From contig CANJKZ010001026.1 in NCBI GenBank assembly GCA_947471745.1, forward strand, positions 32,501-96,500: 64,000 bases of DNA. The letters run 5' to 3'. A program made the translations under genes and the position numbers. Below are positions 1-10,700 of this stretch, in pieces; within the stretch, counting starts at the first letter, position 1, and each line of letters begins with the position of its first letter. Origin of the DNA: Closterium sp. Naga37s-1 (taxonomy: Eukaryota; Streptophyta; Zygnematophyceae; Desmidiales; Closteriaceae). Below the pieces are notes generated by a model that searched no databases, was not told the origin of the DNA, and saw only the letters and a program-made list of their open reading frames with translations.

Positions 1-1358
1 TACAACAGGTGCAAGACACTCAAAGTCCTCCTGCTTGTCCTCAAGGACGTCCGTGCCAAGAGCACACTCACCCCCGGCGGACAGAGGACTAGCAGACTCA
101 GACTCAGCAACAAGAGCAATGGCGTAGTTTAGACGACAGGCAGCAGCAAAGTCAACCAGCTCAGCAACGAGGGCAGACACAGCAGTGGACTCAACGGAAG
201 GGTCAGTGACAATAGTGGAAAGAAGACGAGAGACAGTGGGACTGTCAGCACGAGCGCGGTCAGACTCAGGGTCAGGGAGGGCAGGAAGAGTGGAATCAGG
301 AGGAGGCGGCAGAGGAACACGCAATGGAACACGCAGTGGAACAGAGGAAGGACGAAGTGCCATAGCGTGTGTGCCGGGGACAGGAGGGGGACGCGGACGA
401 GGAACGCGATGAGCAGTGCGAACAGGGGAGGCAGGACGAGACGCAGGCTCACGACGCTCTGTAAGACAGCCTGTCTGCTCAGTGTAAGGAGAAGGAGCAG
501 GCAGTGGGGAGGCTGGCTGTAACGGCGGCTACGACTGGTCAGGAAAAGACGGGACACAAAGAACCTGCTGAAGCAGGGGAACGAAGTACGGTCGTGGCCG
601 CACAGTGCCTCCAGCACCTCCAACTCCAAGGTCAACAGCTCCAACGCCTCCACTCCGATGGCGGGTGCGCTGAGCAAACCACTCGCGCAGCTGCTGCGGG
701 GAGAGAGGCTCCGGCCGTGAAGACAGTCGTGGCAAAGCACCCAGGCGGTGGTGCCACAGAAGGGTCTGGTGTGACAGGAGGCGACACGAGCAAGGGGGTG
801 CTACCTGACCTGACGCGGAGACCTGAGCATATGCCGCTACCTGAGGAGGCTCTGTAGCCAGTGTGTACAGACTCGACCCTGGCGGACGAGTGAACGTGGC
901 CAGGTGACGGCCCGTCCGTGTACACGTGCAGATTGACACACGCTGGCCCCCAGGAGCGGTGGTAGTGACCATCGCGTCTTGGAGGGCAGCGGTACTCGCC
1001 AAGTTCGTAGAGAACGAGGGGAGGTGAAGGCCTTACAGGGAACCGGATGGAACCGCCGGACACGGGAGCACATCGGAGGAATGGGCGAGGACTGGGCCCC
1101 CAGAGGGGTCAGCCAGCCTGACCGGTACAGGTGCAGAGAGAGGAGTGAGGGTGGTGCTGTCACGAAAGAAACAGCGTGACGCACCTAAGTCAAGTGTGAA
1201 GGTGTGCAAGGCCTTAGCAGGCGCAGTACCAGGGAGAACAGACTCACTAGCACCTAGAGCAGCAGCCTCTATACCTGGGTCAGGCGGCACACACTGGTAA
1301 CAGTCACCCTCAGCACTAGCAGACAAAGCATACATAGCAGCAAGGATAGCATCAAAGT

Positions 1359-2621
1359 CTAGGTCGAAGATAGCAACACCAGTCCCAGCAGCTCTGCCCA
1401 GCGGGGGCGCTCAGCCTCGTCACCAAAATCTGCGCGCCTAGCGTCGTCAAGGCAGGAGAAGCAGCGGTGCTTAGTGTGAGGCTTCCCGCATGTCTGACCA
1501 GCACGGTCACCCGTGCGAATGACATACGGGCGGCTAACACTACCCCCAGATGCCCCACGCTGAGCAAACCACTCACGAAGCTGCTGGGGCGACAGGGTCT
1601 CGCTCCGACGTTGCTGCTGCTGCCTCTGGCCTCCTCTAGAACCGCCACGCGGAGCTCTTGTCCGACCGCCACCACCCCCACCGCTGCCACTACCGCCACT
1701 CCCACCGCTGCCTCCACCGCCGCCACCAAAGCCCCCACTCCCGCCACCACTCCCACCGCTGCCACCACCTCCACTGCCCCCACCACCTCCACTGGTGCCC
1801 CCACCACCACCCCCGCTGCCACCGCCACCACCCCTGCCACCCTTGCCCTTGCTGCTGCGGTGCTTCGCACTAGCAGAAGTGGCCCCGACGTCCACTGCAC
1901 CAGGGACATCAGCAGCAGCAGCAGAGGCGTAGGAGGGAGCAAGGGGGGAGGGGGAGCACCCCTCAAAGAAGGGCGTGCGTGGAGTGCCACGAGCAGCACC
2001 TACAGCGACTACACAGGTCTCAGCTGCAAGGAGGTGCTGCTCGAGTAGGTCAACAGTGAGGGCTGTGGGGTCAAGTGCGAGAAAGTGGTCCATGACAGCG
2101 CGAAGAGAGTCAGGGAGGCGGGTGACTATGAAGTAAAGAGTGATGTACATCGGGGGTCGGTTCGTTGCAAGGAAATCTGCTGAGAGGGCAGCGCGGTAGC
2201 GAGCGTCGCTAGTGCGAAGGTGGGAAACTAGGTCCTCTACTGTGGCAAAGGCGGATAGCTCGGGGAACAGGTAGGGCAGTAGGCGGCGGCCTAGAGCAGC
2301 AGAGGCAGGCGAGGAGTAGCGAGCGACGAAAGCGTCGTACAGCGCCTGTGCTATCCTGTGCTGTCCGAAGTGAGCGCATTCGGCCAATGGCAGGTGGTTG
2401 CGAATGGCTAAGCGGGCAGCAGCGTCGCGAGTAAGCCACTGTGAGTGGGCCGCATTGTCAGCTGTGGCGGGAGGGGCGGGCGCGGCGTCAGACGTGTGGT
2501 CAAACAACGAAACGCTGTCCCTAGAGTCGCTCAGTAGGTACAGCTGCAGGTCATTGAGCCACGTGTCAAACTGTAGGGGGCGTCCCTCATGATCGAACGC
2601 TAGCACGCAGAGAGAGGCCAT
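1359..2621 (-). CDS. Copia Gag-like polyprotein start (retroelement fossil)
   Basis: This is a 420-codon frame starting MASLCVLAFDHEGRPLQFDTW. The N-terminal two-thirds resembles the Copia Gag (UBN2/DUF4219-type) fold: a tryptophan-containing start, a helical middle with ALYDAFVARYSSP and a DLVSHLRTSDARYRAAL segment. Residues of about 245-320 are a glycine/serine-rich tract coded by CCN-rich DNA (about 1658-1860 on the + strand). Near the C-terminus, CGKPHTKHRCFSC is a zinc-knuckle-like cluster. In Copia elements Gag forms the virus-like particle that packages element RNA. The start codon is the first ATG downstream of the leader. I rely on recalled family features, not on a database match. 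Confidence 0.8.
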   Translation of the reverse strand: MASLCVLAFDHEGRPLQFDTWLNDLQLYLLSDSRDSVSLFDHTSDAAPAPPATADNAAHSQWLTRDAAARLAIRNHLPLAECAHFGQHRIAQALYDAFVARYSSPASAALGRRLLPYLFPELSAFATVEDLVSHLRTSDARYRAALSADFLATNRPPMYITLYFIVTRLPDSLRAVMDHFLALDPTALTVDLLEQHLLAAETCVVAVGAARGTPRTPFFEGCSPSPLAPSYASAAAADVPGAVDVGATSASAKHRSSKGKGGRGGGGGSGGGGGGTSGGGGGSGGGGSGGSGGGSGGFGGGGGGSGGSGGSGSGGGGGGRTRAPRGGSRGGQRQQQQRRSETLSPQQLREWFAQRGASGGSVSRPYVIRTGDRAGQTCGKPHTKHRCFSCLDDARRADFGDEAERPRWAELLGLVLLSST

Positions 2622-2639
2622 AGTGGCGCAGCACGCAAA

Positions 2640-3745
2640 GCGAGGAGAAGCAAAGCAGCGCAGAGCACAGGGCAGGCAGCAACAAAGGGGCAGTGAGAGG
2701 GCCGCAAGGGGCGACTAGCAGAGTAGCAGGGGCGGTGAGTGGGCCACCAGGGGCGGCGCGCGGGGCTGCAAGGGCGGCTCGCGCGCTGCAGGGTCAAGGG
2801 GCAGGCCGGAAGGGGTGGCTCGCAGGGCTTGGGGTTGACTGGCGCGGGCCTAGGGGCGACAGGCGCGGGCCTAGGGGCGACGGGCGACGGGCCGGGGCAT
2901 AGGAGCATCGGTCGCGGACGTAGGGGCGTCGGGCGACAGGCCGGGGCGCCTGGCCTAGGGGCGACGGGCCTACGGGCCGGGCTAGGGGCGACGGGCTGGC
3001 CTAGGGGCGACGGGCCTAAGGGCGACGTGCTAGGGCGACGTGCCTAGGGGCGACGGGCCTACGGGCCGGGCTAGGGGCGTCTGGCCGGCCTAGGGCGACG
3101 GGCCTAGGGTCGACGGGGCACCCGGGCTGAGGGTTGACGGGGCGGGTCGCGGGGGCAGGGTCGACGGGGCGCGCGGGCCTAGGGTCGTCGGGGCGCGCGC
3201 GGGCCTAGGGCGACGGGGCGCGCGCGGGCCTAGTGTCGACGGGGCGCGCGGGCCGAGGGTCGACGGGGCCGGGGCGACGGGCCTAAGGGGCGACGGGCCG
3301 GGGTAGGGGTGACGGGCCTACGGGCCGGGCTAGGGGCGACGGGCCGGCATAGGGGCGATATGCCTAGGGGCGACGGGCCGGGGCGACGGGCCTAGGGGCG
3401 ACGGGCCTAAGGGGCGACGGGCCAGGGTAGGGGCGACGGGCCTACGGGCCGGGCTAGGGGCGACGGGCCGGCCTAGGGGCGACGTGCCTAGGGGCGACGG
3501 GCCGGGGCGACGGGCCTAGGGGCGACGGGCCTAGGGGCGACGGGCCTAGGGGCGACGGGCCGGGCTAGGGGCGACGGGCCTCCGGGCCGGGCTAGGGGCG
3601 ACGGGCCGGCCTAGGGGCGACGGGCCTCGGAGCGCCGGGGCGGGGCGACGGGCCGAGGGGCGACGGGCCGGGCTAGGGGCGACGGGCCTAGGGGCGACGG
3701 GCCGGGGCGACGGGCCTAGGGGCGATGGGCCGGCCTAGGGGCGGC
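2640..3745 (-). repeat. GC-rich degenerate tandem repeat in the Copia leader
   Basis: Between the primer site and gag, the + strand reads as variants of GGGGCGACGGGCCTA and GGGCCGGGCTAGGGGCGACG repeated dozens of times with irregular spacing (roughly 15-35 nt). It is most regular at about 2860-3745 and is preceded by a looser GGGGCG-rich tract. No ORF, promoter box or structured RNA was identified. It forms an unusually GC-rich untranslated leader for the element. Confidence 0.8.
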
Positions 3746-3803
3746 TAGTGGGGCAGCACAGTGGTGGGCCCAAGGAAAAAAAAACGGTCCGAGCGAAGGA
3801 CTT

Positions 3804-3815
3804 GCTCTGAAACCA
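3804..3815 (-). other. Primer-binding site of the Copia element
   Basis: On the - strand the 12 bases directly inside the LTR read TGGTTTCAGAGC. This is one base from the TGGTATCAGAGC primer site, complementary to initiator tRNA-Met, that is typical of plant Copia elements. It lies immediately next to the LTR end, as expected for minus-strand priming. Confidence 0.75.
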
Positions 3816-3947
3816 TGTCAGAAGAATGAACGAGAATGAATGAACTATGAAAGATTTGGGTACAAGTACTAACCCCAATTGGGTTGTACCCCTTATGGGC
3901 TACCCCACTACAGCCTACACAAATGTAAGCACTATAACATTATGACA
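3816..3947 (-). repeat. Short LTR (132 bp) of the Copia element
   Basis: The segment starts TGTCA next to the primer site and ends TGACA, so it has 5-bp inverted termini with the TG...CA ends of LTRs. At 132 bp it is short for a Copia LTR. The inner edge is set by the primer site. The outer edge rests on the inverted terminus and could be wrong by tens of bases. The flanking bases AGCCA (3948-3952) would be the target duplication, but the partner lies outside the window. Confidence 0.6.
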
Positions 3948-5003
3948 AGCCATTGAATTGCCCCGGTCTTTTTTTTCCGCTGTGCGCCAGGCGTAAAAGC
4001 GCTGGTTGTCTCACTATTCGTAACGTCGTCGACGTGTCCTTCAGTGTTAGAGGTTGCATCTAGTTGCAAAGTTGAGAACTGTGGAAACGCGAAGTCTCTT
4101 CATTCGTCCGCGCTTTCCTGTTCCTTCCTACTAACGTTGTTTTTTGCTTGCAGAGAGCGACTATCACGATTGGCGCATTGCGCTCGACTGGCCAATCGCT
4201 CGCGGCCTCACACGGCAAGCGAGGCACTTCCGCGACAGCATGGGGAACTTTCGCCGCCGCCATGTGCGGAACTTGTGAGGTGTGGCGGCGCTGGTTGTCA
4301 CGAAGTTGCATTCACGAGCCATGAGTGTTTCTTTCTTGTGTCCCCTCCTTCCCTCGTTCCTTCTCTGTTCTCTGTTCTCTGTTTTTTCTTCTAATTTTTG
4401 TATGTCCCCCTTCACCCCTACTTTTGTTTGCAGATTGCACTGGCCTGGTGTCGCCGGCCAAATGCACCTCGCGCGCGCGCGCTTGCGATTGCTCGCTACA
4501 GCGCATTCGACGAGATGCTTCAACAGCGGCAGTCGCGGGTTGCAGCCGACGAGCTGGGGATGTTGCAGTCCGTTCGGGTGGTGCCGGGTGCGATGGGGTT
4601 CAGCTTGCGCTGGTTCAACCCGAGGTGACCTGGGGGCTAGCGCGAAGGCATGAGAATGAGGCGGCACCCCAGGCATTTGATGCCGTTGGAAGAATGTGCA
4701 GTGAAGCTGCGAAAACGTTGACTTTTTGGGGGGCAGGCAAAAAAATCGCGTCAAGCCTGTCGATGCCGTCCGAACCAGAACGGCATGGCATAGGCTGCAG
4801 AACATGCCTTCTGTTGACGACAACAAAAGGGTTCGAAGACTCCCCGCGTTTTCCTTCACAAGCAAATTGTCATGCCAGTGCCACCCCATCGCCAACCTCC
4901 CAAGAGAGGCGAATGGCCACGGGATGGCAGAGGGATTGGCCAGTTGGGAAAACCCCAATCACACCCTGCAGAAGGGAAAACAACAACTGAAGGCACCCTT
5001 GCT
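3948..5003. other. Unassigned region, possible decayed exons
   Basis: No recognisable protein. Two places look like 3' splice sites on the + strand: a pyrimidine tract ending TTTGCTTGCAG at about 4153, preceded by CTAAC, and TTTTGTTTGCAG at about 4433. Between and after them lie short GC-rich open stretches, and a pyrimidine-rich TTCTCTGTTCTCTG tract (about 4355-4385). This could be a non-coding transcript or a decayed gene. Overlapping frames on both strands have no coherent domain. Confidence 0.3.
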
Positions 5004-5089
5004 GTAACACGAGCCTATGAGCCGCGACTCTGGTCTTACTAGGAACATGCTTAACTGTCAACGGGAGTTGGGTGTGGCCCCGTCCTCGC

Positions 5090-5850
5090 TTGGGCGGTGC
5101 CGACCTTGTGGTCGGGTGTACGGGGGAGTGCAGCCGACCTGCAGCAGTGGGCGAGCTGGTCGACGAGGGTGGTCGACCTGCGCGGGGGCCACTGCATTGG
5201 TGCCGACTTCTTGGTGCCGACTTTGGGGTGGTCGACTTGGTGGTCCACGGAGGAGGGGCCGACGTCGACCTCGACAGGGGGGACGTCGAGCAGCATGTCG
5301 CCGGGTTGAAAGGCGCCGACTTCGGACGTTGACTTGGCGACGCCGACCTGGGGAAGCCGACGTGGGTGGTCGGCTGACAGGTGTGCTGGCTGACCTGGAG
5401 TCGGCCGACCAGGAGTGAAATCGACCTGGTGTGGTCGATTGAAGGTGGTCGTCAACTAGAGAGGTCGACGGGCACAAGGAGAAGTTGGTCGATGAGATGG
5501 TTGCCCGATCGACCAAGTTACTTGGGCAACAAAGTTCTACGGAGGCACGCGTCAGTCGCCCAGGTGTTAGTGGCGAGGCCGACCTCGGTGTGGTATCCCG
5601 AGGTCGACGTGGCTGATCAGGTGCAGTCGTCAGCGCCAGGTTGATTTGGTGAATGCGCTGTGCATGTGACAAGGCACGGCACGCCAATCATCTGCGAGCA
5701 TCCGCGGAGCAGGTGCGCTGCTATTCTGCGGATGCAACGTTGGCACGCCGTGGACTTGCAGTGTTGGCAAGCCGCAACTTTGTACTGCTGGAGCGCGGTC
5801 GACCAAGTCGTGCTGGAACGCGGTCGACCATGCTGCGCTGGCAGTCGACC
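5090..5850. repeat. GTCGAC/GCCGAC-rich interspersed motif tract
   Basis: The motifs GGTCGACC, GGTCGACG and GCCGAC recur dozens of times at irregular spacing of about 10-40 nt, interleaved with GTGGTCG and TTGGTCG. The motif core GTCGAC is palindromic, so it reads on both strands. Frames on both strands are open over parts of it but give only low-complexity Arg/Pro/Ser or Trp/Arg/Gly protein. It may be a regulatory part of an element, perhaps the LTR of an unclassified retroelement spanning about 5004-6052, but no second copy lies in the window. Confidence 0.55.
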
Positions 5851-6157
5851 TGCTTGCATGCTAGCTCTGATGTAGTCTTGTCTTGCAAACTTGATTGTCT
5901 CATTGTTCTCAACTTTTGCTAGTGAAACTCTTGCGGTTTTGCCCTGTGAACGCACAAGTGCTAAAGAACAACTAAGTGAACGAACACATAGATCCCTCCT
6001 ACCCCGTGCCTAGCCCGTACTCTAGCTCTCGTTGATAGAGTTATCTCCGCATGGTGCGGTGAGCGTGGAAGGCACACGACTTACCTTTCAGTCAGGTCGA
6101 CGTAGTGGTCACTTACCTAATTTGTGTTCGTAGGCCGACAGCTGTGCGGTATTCACT

Positions 6158-6541
6158 ATGGTAGGCGCCGTAGTTGACACGGGGGTGGTGGACACCCTGG
6201 AGGCACGGCTGGAGAACGCGAGGAGACGTCACGAGGCGAACGAGTATGGCGACCTGCCCTGGGCGGTCGTCGAGGCTAGCATCCGTGCCGTGTGGGCAAC
6301 GGAGCACCCTCCTTGGCCTGTCTCTCCTCGACCGGTGAACACTGAGGGCGGCGTCGACGCGGGCATCAACGCCGGTGGTGGTCAAGTCGGCAGTAGTGCG
6401 GGAGGCACGTCAAGGCCTAATAGACCCTCGACCTGGCAGCGTGTCCTATGGTTGGGAACCCATCGACCTACGTGGCCTTGGTTGCTGATTGGTTTGCTTG
6501 CTATGGTGGTTTCACGGCGCGCGTTGCTCCAAAGGAACTAA
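6158..6541 (+). CDS. Hypothetical protein with C-terminal membrane segment
   Basis: 127 codons from ATG to TAA. I do not recognise the family. The first 60 residues are polar with a helical, charged stretch (LEARLENARRRHEANEYGD), the middle is Gly/Ser/Thr-rich, and the end has a hydrophobic run (WPWLLIGLLAMVV) followed by SRRALLQRN, which could be a tail anchor. The codons are GC-rich at third positions like the host exons downstream. The frame lies after the GTCGAC-rich tract and ends about 45 nt before a purine run (GGGGGGGAAGAA near 6590), so it could be a small ORF inside an unclassified element rather than a host gene. Confidence 0.35.
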   Translation: MVGAVVDTGVVDTLEARLENARRRHEANEYGDLPWAVVEASIRAVWATEHPPWPVSPRPVNTEGGVDAGINAGGGQVGSSAGGTSRPNRPSTWQRVLWLGTHRPTWPWLLIGLLAMVVSRRALLQRN

Positions 6542-7163
6542 CACCCCTCCAGGCTTCCGCGCCGCGTCACTGCAGGTGTACCTCCTGTAGGGGGGGAAGA
6601 ACCGAATGAGCCTCTCCATCTCTCCCCTTCCCCCGCTTCCTCCTGTTGCCTGTTGTCAGTGGAGGTCATGCTGAGTCAACCTCATTGCAACGTGTAGAAT
6701 GTTTTCAAACCGAACATAACCGCGCGTGTTTGTAAGCGAGCTGCTCTCCACCTCTATAATCAAATGACATCGATTGGACTCTATGCAACATCAAATACCT
6801 TGTGGCATGAGTTGTCTCGCCTGCACAGCCGATCACCGTGACTTACGGCGTGTAAAACGGGCGAGCAAGGAATGGGGACGATAAGCAGGCGGCAGCCAGG
6901 TGGAACTAGCGTGTGCGCGCTGTCTCTTCCGTAACGAGAACGCTTTAGCGAGTTAGGGTTGCCGGCGTTTGACTGTCCTTAGTAGCGCAACACTCTGCTC
7001 GTATACCCATTACCTGCAGAGGTTCTCGGATCGCCTTGAGTCGTGACAACTCAATCTGTACTCCGTAACAGATTGACTTGAGCTCATTGCCGGTACAGTT
7101 CCTCCGCGCTTGTCGTGAGCGATCATTTGCAACTCGTAACGTATCATCTGGAAGCCGTGACAG
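6542..7163. promoter_or_regulatory. Upstream region of the K+ channel gene
   Basis: There is no ORF of note in these 620 bases. A TATAAT stretch lies at about 6755-6760, some 400 nt before the proposed start codon, inside a less GC-rich segment (about 6690-6800). It could be a core promoter, but one AT-rich hexamer is weak evidence. Transcription start and 5' UTR cannot be placed from the sequence alone. Confidence 0.25.
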
Positions 7164-7730
7164 ATGGAACCACGCGAGGAGGAGCACCAGCCGTTGATTG
7201 CTCCCGGTTTCATTCGAGGAACGGCATCGACAGGTAGCAATCGCAGCGGGCCCTCCTGGGCCGTAGAATCATCGTCAGCTGTGGCCGTAGGATTGCCTAC
7301 ACCTCCCGCGTTTGAAGGACCAGGAACCGTTGGATTAGCACCAGTGACAGGGTCGGGAGCGACGGTATCCCCTGTCCAGATGGCACGTTCTCCGCAATCC
7401 ACTTCAGCATCGAACTGGGCCTTTCATGCAGAAGCCACAGACAGGGACTGTCGAAGCCCGTCCGCCTCGCCATTTGCGGCTCCAATCGCGGCGCCTGTTG
7501 CGGCGTCTGCTGCGGCGCCGACCTCGGCGCCGGTTGCGGCGTACAGCAGGCACGAGGCATTCGCGTTTACCGTTGACATGCGCGGCGAGGGGGCGGCAGG
7601 CGTGGGGCCAGCAGGAGGGGGTGCTGTGGGGAGAGGCGCGGAGGTGGAGGAAAGGGGGAGCGCACCGTGGGCGATGGCGCGGGCAGTGGAGAGAGGGATG
7701 AGCGCTGATCCCGCTGATGGGCTCGAACAG
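7164..7730 (+). CDS. K+ channel exon 1 (N-terminal extension, predicted)
   Basis: Codons 1-189, from ATG to a GTGCGT donor, in phase 0. The protein is low-complexity: acidic start MEPREEEHQPL, Ser/Gly/Val-rich middle, an Ala/Pro repeat (about residues 110-135), then a Gly-rich part. There is no homology support. It is joined to the channel because it is the only sizeable open frame upstream with a good donor in the right phase. Translation could instead begin at the in-frame ATG at 8794 in exon 2. Confidence 0.5.
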
Positions 7731-10700
7731 GTGCGTGCAGCTTGCCTTTGAGCAGTGGGGAGAGGGACAGGTGTGGGGGAGCGACGAGCGTGGGGAGAGG
7801 GGCAAGCGGAGAGGGGGAGAGGTGGCGAGGGGAAGAGGGACAAGGTTAAATAAAACGTCGCTTTTTTGAAAATTTCCCGTAAAAAACGGTAAAAAGGGTA
7901 CCAGAAGGTGGTTTCGTTTGAAGAAGAAATCGGCCGATTTCTGGGACCAAATTGATGGCGAAAGGTACCAGGATGAAGAGGACGAACCCCTAGTTGCATG
8001 CGTGCGCTTGTGGGCATGATTGAAAATGTATTCGACCTTGTTTTTCCCTTTTTTTCTTGGTGACAACAGTTCTCAAACAAAAAACGCCGTTTTTTTTTGA
8101 AAATTACCGTAAAAAACGGACCGTTTTTTACGAAAACCGTATTTTTGAACCTTGAAGAGGGGTATAGGGGGATGGAGAGGGGAAGAGGGGGGGAGGGGTT
8201 GAGGGAAGGGGTACAGGGGGAGAGATTGAGGGAAACAGAATGGGAGTTGGAGACAGAGGGAGGCGGGTGAATAAAGAGGAACGGATGTTTGCTGTGGAAC
8301 GAACTGAAGGACGATGCGTGGAGGTCCGCCCCGACATGGATTTCTATCCAAAGCTCGCCTACTTTACTTGCCCCTCGCCCCTCTTCCCCCACTTCTCCCA
8401 TTCATTCATCTAACCCTAAGTCACACCCTTCTTGCTGAATCCCACCATCTCCCGCCTCGCCATCACCCACCTCGCCATCACCCGCCTCGCCATCACCCGC
8501 CTCGCCATCACCCGCCTCATAATCCGCTCCGCACGCTCGTGCCACCGTCTCTCCGCCTCACAGATTCCCCTCCGTCTCATCTCCTTCCGTTCCCCCTGTA
8601 AGCTGGCAGGCCCCCCTGCAACCACCACAACTCTCTCCTTCCCCCTCCCCTGCATCCCCCAACTCCCCTCACCTCCTCGCCCCCCCTCCGTCTCCCCCCC
8701 CCCCCCCCCCCTCTCCACCACCAGCCCCTGCATTCCCGACTGGCACCGCTTGAGTCCCCCGAGCTGAGGGCCATTCTGCACAAGTCCGCCTGCATGCTGC
8801 GATTCGAGTCCATCCGCCGCCGCAAAGGGTCTGGCTCGGACGACTCCCTCGCCTCGCAACAGCACCTGCTGCCGCCTGGGGCGGCAGGTAGCGTTGGGAG
8901 TGGCCGGCGCAGTTTGTCCCGTGCCGACAGTGGCGGGAGTGCGGGGAGCTTTGGCAGCGGGAGTAACAGCTTGAATGTCACGCCGGAGAGTAGCTTTCAC
9001 CGGGGGGATATGTACAGCGGGAGTATGTTCGAGGTCAGTAGTCGAAGCTGCCTGGGATGCTTGGGTTGGAATGCTTGGGCTGGGACGCGCCCGCTTGCTG
9101 TAAATTTGTGCTGTTTGTTCCGCACTCCCCAGTGTCTGACCCTTTTCCCATCCCATCCCATCCCATCCCATCCCATCCCATCCCATCCCATCCCATCCCA
9201 TCCCATCCCATCCCATCCCATCCCATCCACACCCCACCCCACCCCAACCCACCCCACCCCACCCATCCCGCCCCACACTACCCCACCCATCCCACCCACA
9301 CCCCACCCCACCGCACTGCATCCCATCCCGCCCTCAGGCCATCTCAGAGGTGCCGCCATCAAGCGAGGCGGCAGGGGAGGGCGAGGGGGGCGAGGGCGGG
9401 CCAGATTCGGTGTATCTGTCAGACTGGGTGATCAGCCCACAGGCATCGCTGTACCAGCAGTTCCAGGCGGCGCTGCTGCTGCTCGCCATCCTCATCGGCA
9501 TCGTTGAGCCCTTCAACGTCGCGTTCCTCGATACAGAGAATGTGTTCACGCCAGTCAATGTGTTTATCTATTGCACCGACGCCGTGAGTGCTTAATTCGG
9601 GGTTTAAGTGCGGGATGGGGTGGGCCGTGCCATGGAGTGGAGTCCTTATCATCAGGGCAGCAGAGTTATCCTGAGCCATCACTTCCCCTCTCCGCTTCTT
9701 GTGCACACTGATTCCCTCTTTTTCCGGCCTGATCACGCTCATTGCCTCGCCCTCTGTGTCTCTGCCTCTCATCGCCCCCTCCCCAACCTCTCCTCGCTCC
9801 ATCCTCTCCTTGAGGTCCTGAGCAACGTGCTGCTCTTTGTTTTGATGGCACACACTCTCATTTCATGTGCTTCCCTTTGTGTCTCTGCCTCAGTTTTCCT
9901 CACCCCCCTTTGCCACCCAGCGCCCTCTCTCAGCCCACCTCGCCCCTCTTCGCCCCCCTCCTCACCCCCCCTCGACCTCCTTCCCGCCCCTTCGTCCTCC
10001 TCTTTGCCCCCCTTGCCCCTTCTCGCCCCTTGCCCCTTCTCGCCCCTTCTTGCCCAGCAGGTGTTTCTGAGCGACGTGCTGCTCAGCTTCTTTGTGCCCG
10101 AGTTCCGAATGGGCGAGTGGAAGACCAGCCTCGCCAGCATTGCCGTAGAGTAAGCATGTGTACTCTTTCTCATTTTCCTTAAAACGAGGGTCCACATTTG
10201 TCCCTCGTGGGTTAAAAAAAGAAGACTCTGAACCGAGTGCTGACGTCAGCACCATTTTTCGCCAGAGACCTTCCCCGTCGTTTTTGTCTCGCCCTACACA
10301 AACTCACTTTCCCGAGTGCTGACGTCAGCACTGTTGCAAGGACAAATGTAAACCCTCGTTTTGAGTTCCACTTACATTACACGTACGTGCTCCCACTGCT
10401 GAGTGTGACCATCCATATGTCGTCCTTATAATTACCCCTTTATTGTTCCTTACCCTTTTCCCCCCCTTCTCCTCTCATGCCTCTTCTCTTCCTCTCTCCC
10501 TCAGGTACCTACGGGGCATGTTCTGGTACGACATCCTAGCAGCGCTGCCATGGGATCTGGTGCTCAAGGGCGTGTATCAACCCACCGGCACCGCTGCTGT
10601 CGCCCTCTCCGCCTTCGGTCTGCTGCGACTACTGCGCCTCATCCGCCTGTGAGTGAGGGCCGCCTGTGAGGGCCACCTGCTTGTGAGGCCTGTGAGAGCC

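Larger units (their letters stand above)
1..3947 (-). mobile_element. Copia-type LTR retrotransposon, 5' part, fossil
   Basis: Read on the - strand, the order is LTR (3947-3816), primer-binding site (3815-3804), a GC-rich untranslated leader (to about 2622), gag (2621-1359), a protease-like region (about 1335-1033, with a TFTLDLGAS-type segment followed by CFFRDSTTLTPL), a GAG-pre-integrase-like stretch ending LLWHHRLG (near 770), then a Ser/Pro-rich linker running off the left edge. This order and the methionine-tRNA-type primer site are those of Ty1/Copia elements. Reverse transcriptase, RNase H and the 3' LTR are not in the window. The element looks broken, with at least a few breaks in the pol part. 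Age cannot be estimated because only one LTR is visible. Family assignment is firm on gag plus primer site; the clade is not determined. Confidence 0.85.

Noticed and set aside
4164-4958. Antisense 264-codon frame
   Set aside because: No recognisable domain; composition changes along its length and it overlaps likely splice-site tracts on the other strand.
5058-5687. Arg/Pro-rich antisense protein
   Set aside because: It is a by-product of the GTCGACC motif tract; several frames on both strands are equally open.
7404-8401. Antisense Pro/Ser-rich frames of 220 and 325 codons
   Set aside because: They lie opposite exon 1 and the pyrimidine-rich intron 1, with no domain and low complexity.
8416-9362. 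Met/Gly/Trp/Asp repeat proteins on the - strand
   Set aside because: They are translations of the CCCAT pentanucleotide repeat in intron 2.
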